Shown piece by piece: positions 42,230-42,361 of a stretch of 42,361 nt of DNA. The stretch's first letter is position 1, and each line of letters starts with the position of its first letter. The position numbers were made by a program, and so were the translations under genes. The DNA is from an uncultured Cryomorphaceae bacterium (lineage in GTDB: Bacteria; Bacteroidota; Bacteroidia; Flavobacteriales; Schleiferiaceae), in assembly GCA_913049845.1 (NCBI GenBank), contig CAJWZE010000010.1, positions 1-42,361 on the forward strand. Reading direction: 5' to 3'. A model generated the notes under the pieces. The model was not told where the DNA came from and made no database searches. It worked only from the letters and a program-made list of their open reading frames with translations.

Positions 42230-42361
42230 TTAATAGTGACACTTACCACATTCCAAACCACCAATCTTTTCAGCAGTGATTTTTTCTCCGTGGTACTTTT
42301 CAGTTAATTCTTCGTGGAAGTCTTGGTAGTAACCGTTCTTCTCAAACTGAACTTCTGTTTC
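42230..42361 (-). CDS. actA: Alternative complex III subunit ActA, multiheme cytochrome c (C-terminal 43 residues only)
   Basis: The minus strand from the right edge reads 43 residues ending GGLECGKCHY and a TAA at 42232-42230. The last CGKCH is a c-type heme motif at the extreme C-terminus, as in the pentaheme ActA subunit, whose gene precedes actB in this operon type. The rest of the gene and the operon promoter lie beyond the window. The gap to the actB ATG is 13 bases. Confidence 0.85.
   Translation of the reverse strand, partial: ETEVQFEKNGYYQDFHEELTEKYHGEKITAEKIGGLECGKCHY

Noticed and set aside
42217-42264. Longer start for ActB
   Set aside because: It overlaps the actA 3' end, which itself encodes a recognisable CGKCH terminus; MTENNKYW is the family start.
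1-42361. CRISPR arrays, tRNA/rRNA genes, insertion sequences, prophage or toxin-antitoxin modules
   Set aside because: No direct-repeat arrays, cloverleaf-like sequences, transposase motifs or phage genes were seen; nearly all DNA is occupied by recognisable core genes.

Overview
This window looks like chromosomal DNA of a member of the Bacteroidota, most probably a marine-type Flavobacteriales bacterium. That rests on gene content: SprA of the type IX secretion system (T9SS) in the order ruvA-sprA-gcvH, several secreted proteins ending in T9SS sorting domains, a Bacteroidota-style TonB, an alternative complex III (Act) operon fused to aa3/caa3-type oxidase genes, and promoter -7 boxes of the TAnnTTTG type. 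Almost all of it is core genome. I see no insertion sequence, phage, CRISPR array, tRNA or rRNA.

Layout. The left edge (1-2088, minus) is most of a choice-of-anchor-L surface protein whose last residues lie outside the window. A plus-strand run (2176-6138) holds an M20 peptidase, a DUF255/YyaL-like protein and a DNA-3-methyladenine glycosylase (tag) with an in-frame TGA at codon 11. Minus strand 6130-9494 carries tsaB, an HlyD-type adaptor and a TolC-like outer-membrane channel. Minus strand 9537-13732 is a cytochrome oxidase accessory operon: cyoE, two subunit III genes, subunit IV, SCO, DUF420/CtaM-like and a small CxxC membrane protein. Then come cysQ, tonB and a secreted TonB-C-domain paralogue (13788-15821), a roughly 310-base gap, and gcvH-sprA-ruvA (16132-24447).

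From 24552 to 30332 lie secreted proteins: two T9SS cargo genes in divergent orientation, then a plus-strand operon of a TlpA-like thioredoxin, a DUF6029-like outer-membrane barrel and an Omp28-like CxxC protein. Minus strand 30329-32298 is ruvB-queG. The right part (32356-42361, minus) is one long respiratory operon: actA (3' end only)-actB-actC-actD-actE-actF-coxB-coxA, closed by a strong terminator at 32304-32329.

Working together: Act oxidises menaquinol and passes electrons to the oxidase encoded at the end of the same operon. The remaining oxidase subunits and the heme-O and copper assembly factors come from the separate cluster at 9.5-13.7 kb. SprA exports cargo of the kind encoded at 1-2088, 24552-25229 and 25335-27230. 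I found no clear new multi-gene system. The strongest oddity is the tag gene, where a TGA sits at a position often occupied by cysteine and is followed directly by a potential hairpin. Next are the small CxxC protein in the oxidase assembly operon, the secreted thiol-redox-like operon with a GC-rich hairpin at its predicted 5' end, a Cys-less thioredoxin-like domain in a T9SS cargo protein, and the His-rich loop of ActF.
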